Assembly: GCA_947454525.1 (NCBI GenBank) | Contig: CANGJM010000001.1 | Location: 1 to 64,000 of the forward strand | Source: Flavobacteriales bacterium | Lineage (GTDB): Bacteria > Bacteroidota > Bacteroidia > Flavobacteriales_D > Crocinitomicaceae | Direction of reading: 5' to 3' | DNA length: 64,000 bases | Shown here: positions 1 to 8,394 of the stretch, one piece after another | How the letters are laid out: each line of letters starts with the position of its first letter | How positions within the stretch are numbered: the first letter of the stretch is position 1 | Made by a program: the position numbers and the translations under genes | Notes under the pieces: generated by a model | Database searches by the model: none | Told to the model about the DNA's origin: nothing | Seen by the model: the letters and a program-made list of their open reading frames with translations, nothing else

Positions 1-2376
1 TTAACGTTTAATCCGTGGGATATTTATCAGGGAAAATACCACGTGAAACGGGTGAACGTGAGTCCAGGAAAACTAGCCATTCGCTACGACGCACGTGGAA
101 AAGAAAACTTCGACATCTTTAAACCGAGTCCGAGTGAGACGAAAACGGACTTTAACCTAAGCTTGAAAGAAGTTAAAATCGACGGAATCCGATTCATTTA
201 TGACAATCTTTCTTCTAAGCAATACCTTTCCTCAACGTTTGACGATGCGCGCATCAAAGGTGATTTTTCCTCCGACGCATTTGTGGCAAAAGCCATGGGT
301 AAAATGAAGTTAGGACGCTTGAAAAGCGGGGAGATCACCTTACTACGCAATAAAAATACGGAGTTTAATTTCACGTTGGATGTCAATCAACTAACAGGAT
401 TATATTCCCTCAAAAATGCAGAATTAAGCGTCGAACACTTGCCTTTCTCCGTGAACGGAAAGGTGAGTCCGGACAGCCTGCAATTTACTGTTCAATCGAA
501 GAACATTCAATTGACTCAATTGGTGAATGAGTTTTCTTTAGATGCTGCAAAAGACGTGAAAGCATTCAAAGGAAGTGGAAAAGTGGATTTTCACCTGGCT
601 TTGGCTGGCGCCTTGTCAGCAGTGGATCCAATTGGAGTGAATGCTGATTTTAGTATTCAAAATGGGAAATTAACGGAGCCCGAACACGAACTGAACATAC
701 AGGACATTCAATTGAGTGGAAAGTACAGCAACACAGAAGCGAATGGCGAATATATTTCGATGAAAAATGTGCGCTTTCGAACAGCTGGCGGACCCTTTTC
801 GGGCCAGCTTGAACTGCGAGAATTTGATCGACCAAAGGTGGAAGGGAACGCCAAAGGCAATGTTGACCTAGGATTAATTCATGCGATTTTTCACTTGCCA
901 TCGATTGATGAGGTTCAAGGTAATTTGGGCATTCAAACCAATTTTAAGTTAAGCACAAGTTCTACAGGTGAGTTAGCGGTGGATGAATGCAGTGGACAAC
1001 TTGCGCTGAAGAATATCTTCTTAAAATTAATTGACGACAAACGTCAGTTTAGCCAGGTGAATGGACGCTTGTTCCTTCGCGGAAATGAGGCGGGAATTGA
1101 AAACACAGCACTCAAGTTGGGGGCTAGCGATGTGAAACTCAATGGGATTTTTGGAAACATTTTTCCATACATCAACGGAAAGGGTGATTTGAAAACGAGC
1201 ATCTTACTCGAAAGCAACTACTTAAACGTGGAAGACCTTGGTTCAACAACGAAAGAAATGAAAATTGAGGCGGGAGAAGTATATTCCCTGCCTGATAACA
1301 TTCAAGGGGAAATCAACTTGCAAATTGAAAAACTGCGCTATGGAAAACACACATTTGAACACCTCATCAGTAAAATGAACATTGAGCACCGTCGTTTGCA
1401 TTTCCCACAAATGAGCCTGGTGAATGCCGAAGCACTCTTGAGTGGGGCTTTGATTATCGAAGAGAAGGAACCCGAAAAATTCTTGCTCACTACGCAGATA
1501 GCTGGAAAAAACTTGAAATTCAAGCCACTTTTTAAAGAATGGGAAAACTTTGATCAAACAGTCATTCGTGAGCAAAACATCTCCGGACGAGCCGAAGCTA
1601 ATTTGTTCTTTCGAGCTCCGTTTACTTTGGCGAAAGGAATTTCCTACGCGGGCATCGAAGCGAAACTGGATTTAAAAGTGTACAACGGACATCTAAAAAA
1701 TGTGGAATCATTTAAAGACATCACGGAAAGTCTAAAGACAAAGTCCGGAAAATTGGTTCTAGGAAAAGAGAACATTGCCTTGCTCGAAGAAAAATTAAAA
1801 GATGTAGACTTTCAAACGATGGAAAATAGCATCTACATAAAAAATGGACTTGTGGAAATTCCAAAAATGACAATTCGATCCACCGCATTGGACATGGATG
1901 TTTCTGGTCGACATTCGTTTACAGACGATATTGATTATCGTTTTGCTTTCCGTTTCAGAGACCTGAAAGCGGCGAAGAATCAAACGGAGTTTGGCGAAGT
2001 CATCGACGATGGAACGGGTGTCCGACTGTTCTTGCGCATGCATGGCACACTCGAAAAACCCATCTACGAGTGGGATTCCGAAGGACGCAAAGTTCAAGCG
2101 AAAGAATACCGACAAGAAGAGAAAGCACAAGCCAAATCGATGTTGAAAGCAGAATTTGGCTTTTTCCAAAAGGATTCCACCGTGAAAGCCTATATACCGA
2201 AAGATGTTCCCAAAGAAGACCTGAAAATTAAATTTGGTCCAGCGAGCAAACAAGAATTCATGGAAGAAAAGAAACAGACAAAAGACTCAAAATTGAAAAA
2301 GACCTTGAATTCTTGGAAGGAACAGCAGGAAAAAGAACAACAGTCTGGAGTCAAGCTTGGATCAGGAGGAGGTTAA
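1..2376 (+). CDS. AsmA-like envelope protein, 5'-truncated by the window edge
   Basis: The reading frame is open from base 1, and a GTG at 43 lies inside the protein, so the true start and the N-terminal membrane anchor lie upstream of the window. The visible 790 or so residues look like the AsmA/TamB-like family of long periplasmic proteins linked to outer-membrane lipid and protein homeostasis: long runs of short alternating beta strands, repeated N-G-x-L or S-G-x-L patterns, and near the end a block comparing a protein with its class (residues around 600-690) typical of the AsmA C-terminal region. The last 80 residues are rich in Lys, Gln and Glu and end in a short Gly-rich tail. The gene ends one base before the convergent rfaE2 stop codon. 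The family call rests on overall pattern, and the specific function is unknown. Confidence 0.78.
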   Translation, partial: LTFNPWDIYQGKYHVKRVNVSPGKLAIRYDARGKENFDIFKPSPSETKTDFNLSLKEVKIDGIRFIYDNLSSKQYLSSTFDDARIKGDFSSDAFVAKAMGKMKLGRLKSGEITLLRNKNTEFNFTLDVNQLTGLYSLKNAELSVEHLPFSVNGKVSPDSLQFTVQSKNIQLTQLVNEFSLDAAKDVKAFKGSGKVDFHLALAGALSAVDPIGVNADFSIQNGKLTEPEHELNIQDIQLSGKYSNTEANGEYISMKNVRFRTAGGPFSGQLELREFDRPKVEGNAKGNVDLGLIHAIFHLPSIDEVQGNLGIQTNFKLSTSSTGELAVDECSGQLALKNIFLKLIDDKRQFSQVNGRLFLRGNEAGIENTALKLGASDVKLNGIFGNIFPYINGKGDLKTSILLESNYLNVEDLGSTTKEMKIEAGEVYSLPDNIQGEINLQIEKLRYGKHTFEHLISKMNIEHRRLHFPQMSLVNAEALLSGALIIEEKEPEKFLLTTQIAGKNLKFKPLFKEWENFDQTVIREQNISGRAEANLFFRAPFTLAKGISYAGIEAKLDLKVYNGHLKNVESFKDITESLKTKSGKLVLGKENIALLEEKLKDVDFQTMENSIYIKNGLVEIPKMTIRSTALDMDVSGRHSFTDDIDYRFAFRFRDLKAAKNQTEFGEVIDDGTGVRLFLRMHGTLEKPIYEWDSEGRKVQAKEYRQEEKAQAKSMLKAEFGFFQKDSTVKAYIPKDVPKEDLKIKFGPASKQEFMEEKKQTKDSKLKKTLNSWKEQQEKEQQSGVKLGSGGG

Positions 2377-2377
2377 G

Positions 2378-2893
2378 TTAATTCACTCCTTTTTTTAAGA
2401 TCCCGGTTGTCGAGTATCCTTGCACCAAATCTATGGTTTCCACGATTCCACCGTTTTTTCGAACGACATCGGAACCAACGATATACGTAGATTTGGATGG
2501 GTCTGTCTCGTTTTTATCGTAATCTGCCCCTTTCACCAATACATCTGGATGCAATGCTGAAATGACTTCCAACGGCGTGTCTTCGTTGAAAAAAACAACT
2601 AAGTCTACGAATCCCAAGGCAGCGATTAGTGTTGCACGCGCATCGTTTGGATTAATGGGACGATTGGGCGCTTTTCCGAGTCTTCGAACGGAATCATCTG
2701 TGTTTATTGCAACGATGAGGTGCTTCCCTAAATCTGCCGCAGCCGCTAAATAGCGCACGTGTCCAAGGTGCAATACGTCGAAACAACCATTCGTGAAAAC
2801 AAGTGCTTCGTTTTTGAGCTTGTACAAGGCAACGCGCTTTTGAGCTTCTTCAATCGAAACAATTTTTTCTTGGATATACGCCAATCTTGCCAT
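2378..2893 (-). CDS. rfaE2: D-glycero-beta-D-manno-heptose 1-phosphate adenylyltransferase (RfaE2/HldE C-domain type)
   Basis: This cytidylyltransferase-fold enzyme transfers AMP to heptose 1-phosphate to make ADP-heptose for lipopolysaccharide core. The nucleotide-binding signature GCFDVLHLGH is at residues 36-45, and the later segments around LVKGADY, TYIVGSDVV and YSTTGIL are typical of RfaE2. It is a stand-alone adenylyltransferase; no HldE kinase domain is fused to it. I start at the ATG at 2893 (171 residues). A TTG at 2923 would add ten residues not typical of the family. It precedes no close downstream gene on its strand and meets the AsmA-like gene tail to tail with a one-base gap. 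panD lies about 50 bases upstream on the same strand, so panC-panD-rfaE2 may be one transcript. Confidence 0.92.
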   Translation of the reverse strand: MARLAYIQEKIVSIEEAQKRVALYKLKNEALVFTNGCFDVLHLGHVRYLAAAADLGKHLIVAINTDDSVRRLGKAPNRPINPNDARATLIAALGFVDLVVFFNEDTPLEVISALHPDVLVKGADYDKNETDPSKSTYIVGSDVVRKNGGIVETIDLVQGYSTTGILKKGVN

Positions 2894-2941
2894 GTGATTT
2901 TTTTGGAAAGGTAGTGGTTTCAAGAAATGAAACCAAGAAAA

Positions 2942-3292
2942 TTAATCCAACAAATTGGTGCTTTCGTTTGGAAAGACCAAGGATGGTTTGAATGTTTTCG
3001 CCTCTTCAAAGTCTAAATAGGCGTAGCCAATGATGATGATGATGTCGTCCACAGCAACTCTGCGCGCGGCAGGACCATTGAGACAAATCATTCCAGATTC
3101 ACGATCACCTTTGATCACGTAAGTCTCGAAACGCTCACCGTTATTGATGTTGACAATTTGAACGCGCTCACCTTCAATCAAATTAGCAGCCTCCATTAAT
3201 GCCTCATCAATGGTAATGCTACCGATATAGTTCAAGTCAGCCTGTGTGACACGAACGCGGTGAATTTTAGATTTTAGAGCTTGAATTAACAT
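2942..3292 (-). CDS. panD: Aspartate 1-decarboxylase
   Basis: Makes beta-alanine from L-aspartate for pantothenate (vitamin B5) synthesis in the cytoplasm. The 116-residue length is normal. The self-cleavage site that generates the catalytic pyruvoyl group is Gly24-Ser25, preceded by a tyrosine as in characterised PanD proteins. The segment LNGPAARR around residue 73 is also family-typical. panC lies 37 bases upstream on the same strand, so the two pathway genes are probably co-transcribed. Confidence 0.96.
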   Translation of the reverse strand: MLIQALKSKIHRVRVTQADLNYIGSITIDEALMEAANLIEGERVQIVNINNGERFETYVIKGDRESGMICLNGPAARRVAVDDIIIIIGYAYLDFEEAKTFKPSLVFPNESTNLLD

Positions 3293-3329
3293 AATATTTT
3301 CCGCGGCAAAAATAAATCAAATAAACGGA

Positions 3330-4172
3330 TTAGAATAATAAATTGTCAATCAGACGCACACTTCCACAATGAGCAGCAATGCAACAAATTTGATTTTCTT
3401 GCCATTCCGTTAACTCATTGAGTGTTTCGGGATCGACAATCGCAAGGTATTCAAGGGACAAGGAACCTTGTTGAAATAAGCTATTGGCAGTGACCAATGT
3501 TTCCTGAATGGAATGTTTGCTTTTTGCTGCTTCCACAAAGCGCAAAGTTTCAATGATAATCAAGGCATCTTGACGCTCTTTTTCATTCAAGCGCATGTTT
3601 CGACTGCTCATCGCAAGTCCGTTGGATTCTCGTACCGTTGGACAAGCAATAATCCGTGTTTGAAAACCAAAATGTTTGGTTAATAGTCTGATAATCGCCA
3701 ATTGTTGGAAGTCTTTTTGTCCAAAATAGGCCTGATTTGCCTCCACCAAGCGAAAAAGATTGTGCACAACATGCACCACTCCTTCAAAATGTCCGGGACG
3801 AAAAGCTCCCTCCAAAACACGTCCGATGGAACCGAGCTCCATGGGGATAAATCCGTCGTTTTTTGGGTACAATTCTGCTTCATCTGGCGCAAATACCACG
3901 CAATTAATCAAGCCTTCCAACAGGGTCAAATCAGCATCTAGCGTTCTTGGATATTGCTTCAAGTCCTCGCTGTTGTTGAATTGTTTAGGATTGACAAATA
4001 TGCTGATCAGTGTGTAATCGTTTTCCTCTGTCGACTTTTTAATCAGACTTACGTGTCCATTGTGGAGCGCCCCCATTGTTGGAACAAATCCAAGCGTTTG
4101 GAAGTTTTCATTCAGCTTTTGACGAAACTGATGCAGCTCTTTTGCAGTATGAATGACCTTAACTTTAGACAT
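3330..4172 (-). CDS. panC: Pantothenate synthetase
   Basis: Joins pantoate and beta-alanine with ATP to make pantothenate. The N-terminal nucleotide-binding motif PTMGALHNGH is at residues 31-40. FVNPKQF, the YFGQKDFQQL segment and the M-S-S-R-N motif follow in the usual order. At 280 residues it has the normal family length. It is the first gene of a panC-panD pair and is divergent from the glycogen-synthase-like gene at 4258, with an 85-base shared upstream region. Confidence 0.97.
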   Translation of the reverse strand: MSKVKVIHTAKELHQFRQKLNENFQTLGFVPTMGALHNGHVSLIKKSTEENDYTLISIFVNPKQFNNSEDLKQYPRTLDADLTLLEGLINCVVFAPDEAELYPKNDGFIPMELGSIGRVLEGAFRPGHFEGVVHVVHNLFRLVEANQAYFGQKDFQQLAIIRLLTKHFGFQTRIIACPTVRESNGLAMSSRNMRLNEKERQDALIIIETLRFVEAAKSKHSIQETLVTANSLFQQGSLSLEYLAIVDPETLNELTEWQENQICCIAAHCGSVRLIDNLLF

Positions 4173-4231
4173 AGGATTGAGAGAATCGTCGACAAAGCTA
4201 TTGCTTTTTATGAAAGTTCATTTAAATTTCT

Positions 4232-4239
4232 TAATTTTG
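4232..4239 (+). promoter_or_regulatory. Candidate -7 promoter element for the glycogen-synthase-like gene
   Basis: TAATTTTG matches the Bacteroidota -7 consensus TAnnTTTG and sits 18 bases before the ATG at 4258, which leaves a short leader. I see no good TTTG -33 partner at the usual 19-21 base spacing, so this is supported by one element only. Confidence 0.4.
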
Positions 4240-4257
4240 TACTCCTATCACTACTGA

Positions 4258-5079
4258 ATGGAAAAGAAAAAAATCCTTTTTATTTCGCAAGAAATCTTCC
4301 CTTTTTTACCGAAATCCGATATTTCATCGACAGCGCGCAGATTACCGCCACTTGTTCAAGATCTTGGAAAGGAAATTCGTGTGTTTACACCTCGTTTTGG
4401 TGCAATCAACGAAAGAAGACACCAATTGCATGAAGTTATTCGTCTATCCGGATTGAATATTTGTATTGACGACCACGACCACCCACTGATTATCAAAGTG
4501 GCTTCTGTTGCGGCGGCGAGGATGCAAGTATATTTCATCGATAACGATGACTATTTCAAACGCAAAACAACCTTGCAAGACGACAAAGGCAACTGTTTTC
4601 CTGATAACGATGAACGTTCCATGTTCTTCTCCCGAGGAGTCTTGGAAACGGTTAAGAAATTAGGATGGCAGCCAGATGTGATTCATTGTCACGGTTGGAT
4701 GACTGGAATCATGGCATTGTACATCAAACATGTATACAACAAAGATCCACACTTCAAGGATACGAAAGTTGTGATTAGTTTGTACAACGATGACTTTGCT
4801 TCTCCTTGGGACAAGCGTTTTCATGAAAAATTAGCCTTCGAAGGATTCCCGCAAGAAATCTGCAGTCAATTGTTAGATCCAACGCACGAAAACATCATGC
4901 GTGTATTCGCTTCAAATGCGGATGGAATAAACATCGCTTGCGAAAATTTAGCACCAAACTTGAAAGCTATTTTTGATGAGGCTACGAACCTCAAATTAGC
5001 GTACGTTGCTGAAGAAAATCAAGGAAAAGAACTTTCTGCTTTCTTCGACAAAGTAATGGAAGAATCTGTTTTAGCTTAA
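4258..5079 (+). CDS. Short glycogen/starch synthase-like protein (GT5 N-terminal half), probably not a functional synthase
   Basis: The 273 residues align in pattern with the N-terminal Rossmann domain of GT5 glycogen synthases: a start like K-I-L-F-I-S-Q-E-I-F-P-F, then an R-V-F-T-P-R-F-G segment, then P-D-V-I-H-C-H-G-W near residues 139-147. Full-length GlgA is about 480 residues, and the whole C-terminal GT-B domain is absent. The ADP-glucose-binding K-T-G-G-L motif is replaced by PKSDIS (residues 18-23), and the family H-D-W is H-G-W. Short proteins of this kind are, as I recall, annotated as glycogen/starch synthase in Flavobacteriia beside panC and a DUF4270 gene. The frame is intact, so it is a conserved degenerate protein rather than a pseudogene. 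Function unknown; a binding or regulatory role is an inference. Confidence 0.75.
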   Translation: MEKKKILFISQEIFPFLPKSDISSTARRLPPLVQDLGKEIRVFTPRFGAINERRHQLHEVIRLSGLNICIDDHDHPLIIKVASVAAARMQVYFIDNDDYFKRKTTLQDDKGNCFPDNDERSMFFSRGVLETVKKLGWQPDVIHCHGWMTGIMALYIKHVYNKDPHFKDTKVVISLYNDDFASPWDKRFHEKLAFEGFPQEICSQLLDPTHENIMRVFASNADGINIACENLAPNLKAIFDEATNLKLAYVAEENQGKELSAFFDKVMEESVLA

Positions 5080-5100
5080 TTCACCCTACGCGCATTCAAC

Positions 5101-6384
5101 ATGAGAAGACTTTCATCTATTCTACTGGGATTGCTCATTTTCGTCGTTTCTTGTCAAAAGAACAAGCATGAAATTGGAAAACCAGCAATTGACCAAGATC
5201 AATTGTTAAATGGAATTACTACCGATACATTTGATTTAATCACTTATACCATCGATGAGGATTCTGCTATTACAGACAACATGGCGAATGTCTTGTTGGG
5301 AAGTTACGTGGATCCAAAATTTGGAAAAGTTTCCGCAGAATTCTACACAGAATTTCGCCTCAAATCGTTGAATCCAGTCTTTGGTGACGTTGGAACCATT
5401 GTCTATGACTCATGTGTTTTGGCTTTGCAATACGTTGGTTACTACGGAGATCTAAGCGCTCAAAACTTTGAAGTGTATGAGTTAAACGATAGCCTTTCCA
5501 TGGACACCGTGTACTACGATTTTTCAACGAAACCGGTAAAACCAGGAAATCTTGTGGTGAACGGCATGGGATCCATTACCCCAAAACCCTTAACAAATAC
5601 GGTTGTCAATGGCGATACGCTAGCACCACAGTTACGCATTCCGCTGGACACAAATTTTGCAAAAAGCATGATCCAAGAATCAACGAGTGGAAATGGGACC
5701 TTCGCTTCAAATGTGAATTTTCAAAACTTCTTCAAAGGATTTAAAGTGAAAGTAAACAATCCTTCTCAAGTGATTGGAAAAGGTGGAATCTTCTACTTTA
5801 ACATCAATAATAACGCAGCATCGAAGCTAACGATCTATTATACGCAAAATGGCGTGAAGAAAAGCTACGACATCGTCATGAATAGTCTTGCTGCTGATTT
5901 TGTGCACATCGATACCGATCAGTCGGGAACTCCTTTGGAGATGGTGCTTCAGGATAGTACGAAAGGATTATCGACTTTTTATGCGCAAGCATTTCGTCAA
6001 CGAGCAGTCATTAAAATCCCTGGATTGGACAATTTGCCAAAGAATGTAGTGGTTCACCGTGCTGATTTGACACTTCCTGTCCAATTTCAAAATGGCTACC
6101 GTTACAAACCGGGATCAGCTGTTTCTGTCGCGGCGCGCTTAAAAGCCAGTGACACGAGACTATCTAACTTAAATGTTGTTGGAGCGTTCATCGACAGTAA
6201 AAAACATTTTGCGATTGATTTAAGAACCTATGCACAAGCGTTAATAGCTGATAATATCGATAATACAGGTGTCGTTGTTTCCCCCGTTTTCTTTAGAAAT
6301 TCGGCAGAACGCATCGTTTTTAATGGTCCAAACACGATCAATAAAATGAAACCTAAACTCATTTTGACTTATACAACGTACTGA
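5101..6384 (+). CDS. DUF4270 family lipoprotein
   Basis: A 427-residue secreted protein. A hydrophobic signal of about 18 residues ends in a lipobox with Cys19 (V-V-S-C), so it should be a lipoprotein of the outer or inner membrane. The body is beta-rich, with the family-typical early lines about a protein 'never set' as T-D-T-F-D-L and V-L-L-G-S-Y-V-D-P-K-F-G (residues 40-75), and an end of P-K-L-I-L-T-Y. It follows the GT5-like gene by 21 bases and precedes glmS by 3 bases, so the three are probably one operon. No biochemical function is known to me for DUF4270; the link to glmS suggests envelope work. Confidence 0.82.
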   Translation: MRRLSSILLGLLIFVVSCQKNKHEIGKPAIDQDQLLNGITTDTFDLITYTIDEDSAITDNMANVLLGSYVDPKFGKVSAEFYTEFRLKSLNPVFGDVGTIVYDSCVLALQYVGYYGDLSAQNFEVYELNDSLSMDTVYYDFSTKPVKPGNLVVNGMGSITPKPLTNTVVNGDTLAPQLRIPLDTNFAKSMIQESTSGNGTFASNVNFQNFFKGFKVKVNNPSQVIGKGGIFYFNINNNAASKLTIYYTQNGVKKSYDIVMNSLAADFVHIDTDQSGTPLEMVLQDSTKGLSTFYAQAFRQRAVIKIPGLDNLPKNVVVHRADLTLPVQFQNGYRYKPGSAVSVAARLKASDTRLSNLNVVGAFIDSKKHFAIDLRTYAQALIADNIDNTGVVVSPVFFRNSAERIVFNGPNTINKMKPKLILTYTTY

Positions 6385-6387
6385 TTT

Positions 6388-8232
6388 ATGTGTGGAATTG
6401 TAGCATATATTGGCAAAAAGGAAGCATTTCCGATTGTCGTTAAAGGATTGAAAAGATTAGAGTACCGTGGATATGATAGTGCAGGTGTAGCGTTGTTACA
6501 CGATGGCGACTTAAACGTATATAAAAAAGCAGGGAAAGTAAGCGTGATGGAAGAGTTTGCACTTGGACATGACGTTGCTGGACATGCGGGAATCGGACAC
6601 ACACGCTGGGCAACGCACGGCGAACCATCTGATGTCAATGCGCATCCACATACATCCATGGATGGAAAAATCGCCCTCATCCACAACGGAATCATCGAGA
6701 ATTACGATGTGCTGAAACGCGAACTTCAAAACCAAGGATACCTTTTTAAAAGTGAAACAGACACGGAAGTAATTGTTCACTTGGTGGATTACATCAGTAA
6801 AAAAGAAAATGTATGGTACGGTGAAGCGTTGCGCTTAGCCTTATCACAAGTTCACGGTGCATATGCGATCGTGGCCTTGTCCAAAGATTATCCAAATCGC
6901 TTAGTTGCCGCAAGAAAAAGTAGTCCATTGGTGGTTGGAATCGGTGCAGAAGGAGATTTTTACCTAGCTTCTGATGCTACGCCAATTGTGGAATACACGA
7001 AAAAAGTGGTGTACCTTGACGATGAAGAAATCGCTGTCATCGATCTAGAAGATGGATTAAAATTATACAACATTGCCGACCAAGAGCGCACACCGTTTTT
7101 CCAGCAATTGGAAATGGAATTGGAAGCGCTTGAGAAAGGTGGATATGAGCATTTCATGCTGAAAGAAATCCATGAGCAACCTCGTTCCATTCACGATTGT
7201 TTCCGTGGACGTTTGAACGCAGAGGAAGCATGGGTAACCCTAGGTGGATTGCGCGAATACGAGCAAAAAATGATTACAGCCAATCGCCTAATCATTGTTG
7301 CATGTGGTACATCTTGGCATGCTGGACTTGTTGGTGAATACCTCATCGAAGACTTAGCGCGCATCAATGTAGAAGTGGAATACGCGAGTGAATTCCGCTA
7401 CCGAAATCCAATTTTGAACGAGAACGACGTAGTCATTGCCATTTCACAATCAGGAGAAACTGCGGATACATTAGCAGCTTTAGAATTAGCGAAATCCAAA
7501 GGAGCAACAATCCTTGGAATTTGTAACGTTGTTGGCTCGTCTATTTCCCGTTTGACGGATGGTGGATCTTACACCCACGCTGGACCAGAAATCGGTGTGG
7601 CATCAACAAAAGCATTTACGGCACAAGTGACTGTCTTAACTTTGATGGCACTTTCGTTAGCGCACAAAAAAGGAACGATTAGCGAAACGCATTTCAGAAC
7701 CTTGTTAGCAGAACTAGAAGCGATTCCTGAGAAAGTAAAACAAGTTCTTGAAACGGATTCTCTCATTGAACAAATCGCTGCCGAATACAAAGACGCATCC
7801 AATGCCTTGTACTTAGGTAGAGGAAGTTCTTTCCCCGTTGCCTTAGAAGGCGCATTGAAATTAAAAGAGATTTCCTATATCCACGCAGAAGGATATCCAG
7901 CAGCAGAAATGAAACATGGTCCGATTGCCTTAATCGACGAAAACATGCCGATTTTTGTGATTGCGACACAAGGAAATTCTTACGAAAAAGTAGTTTCGAA
8001 CATTCAAGAAGTAAAAGCACGAAAAGGAAAAGTCATCGCGGTCGTAACCGAGGGAGACATCCAAGTACGCGAAATGGCTGACCATGTGATCGAAATTCCT
8101 GAAACGAATGAGTTCCTAGTTCCATTATTGGCAACCATTCCATTCCAATTACTTTCCTACCACATTGCCGTGATGCGTGGCTGTAATGTTGATCAACCAA
8201 GAAACTTGGCGAAGTCGGTGACGGTGGAATAA
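6388..8232 (+). CDS. glmS: Glutamine--fructose-6-phosphate aminotransferase (isomerizing)
   Basis: Makes glucosamine 6-phosphate from fructose 6-phosphate and glutamine, the first step to UDP-GlcNAc for peptidoglycan and lipopolysaccharide. The class II glutamine amidotransferase domain starts with Met-Cys2, the nucleophile once Met is removed. HTRWATHG is at residues 71-78. Two SIS sugar-isomerase domains follow, with S-Q-S-G-E-T and G-R-G-S-S-F-P-V-A signatures, and the C-terminus is the conserved D-Q-P-R-N-L-A-K-S-V-T-V-E. The 614-residue length is normal. I see no glmS ribozyme upstream: only 3 bases separate it from the DUF4270 gene. Confidence 0.98.
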   Translation: MCGIVAYIGKKEAFPIVVKGLKRLEYRGYDSAGVALLHDGDLNVYKKAGKVSVMEEFALGHDVAGHAGIGHTRWATHGEPSDVNAHPHTSMDGKIALIHNGIIENYDVLKRELQNQGYLFKSETDTEVIVHLVDYISKKENVWYGEALRLALSQVHGAYAIVALSKDYPNRLVAARKSSPLVVGIGAEGDFYLASDATPIVEYTKKVVYLDDEEIAVIDLEDGLKLYNIADQERTPFFQQLEMELEALEKGGYEHFMLKEIHEQPRSIHDCFRGRLNAEEAWVTLGGLREYEQKMITANRLIIVACGTSWHAGLVGEYLIEDLARINVEVEYASEFRYRNPILNENDVVIAISQSGETADTLAALELAKSKGATILGICNVVGSSISRLTDGGSYTHAGPEIGVASTKAFTAQVTVLTLMALSLAHKKGTISETHFRTLLAELEAIPEKVKQVLETDSLIEQIAAEYKDASNALYLGRGSSFPVALEGALKLKEISYIHAEGYPAAEMKHGPIALIDENMPIFVIATQGNSYEKVVSNIQEVKARKGKVIAVVTEGDIQVREMADHVIEIPETNEFLVPLLATIPFQLLSYHIAVMRGCNVDQPRNLAKSVTVE

Positions 8233-8283
8233 ATCGTTCGGTTATAATCTGGTGTCCCAAGCGACCTAAAGTATTTAACCGTC

Positions 8284-8369
8284 CTTCATGTGTTGTGAAG
8301 ATGGGTAGTTAATTCCTGTTAAAATCAATTGGATTTTAAGGTCGAACACACCTATTTACATTAACTTTA
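8284..8369 (+). promoter_or_regulatory. Two small hairpins and a weak -7 element in the 162-base gap after glmS
   Basis: CTTCA (8284-8288) pairs with TGAAG (8296-8300), and TTAAAATC (8319-8326) pairs perfectly with GATTTTAA (8332-8339) around a five-base loop. Neither is followed by a T-run, so they are not classical intrinsic terminators. TAACTTTA at 8362-8369 is one base off the -7 consensus and lies 25 bases before the ATG of the membrane protein at 8395. The region may end the glmS transcript and start a new one. Confidence 0.3.
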
Positions 8370-8394
8370 ATCCTGTATTTCAAATTTTTTTAGA

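Noticed and set aside
3954..4433. A 159-codon plus-strand frame overlapping panC and the GT5-like gene
   Set aside because: It overlaps two well-supported genes in other frames and resembles no protein.
4258..5079. Pseudogene call for the short glycogen synthase
   Set aside because: The frame is intact, sized like known short relatives, and in a conserved-looking operon, so degenerate but maintained fits better.
6300..6390. glmS ribozyme upstream of glmS
   Set aside because: Only 3 bases separate the DUF4270 stop from the glmS ATG, so no room exists for the ribozyme.
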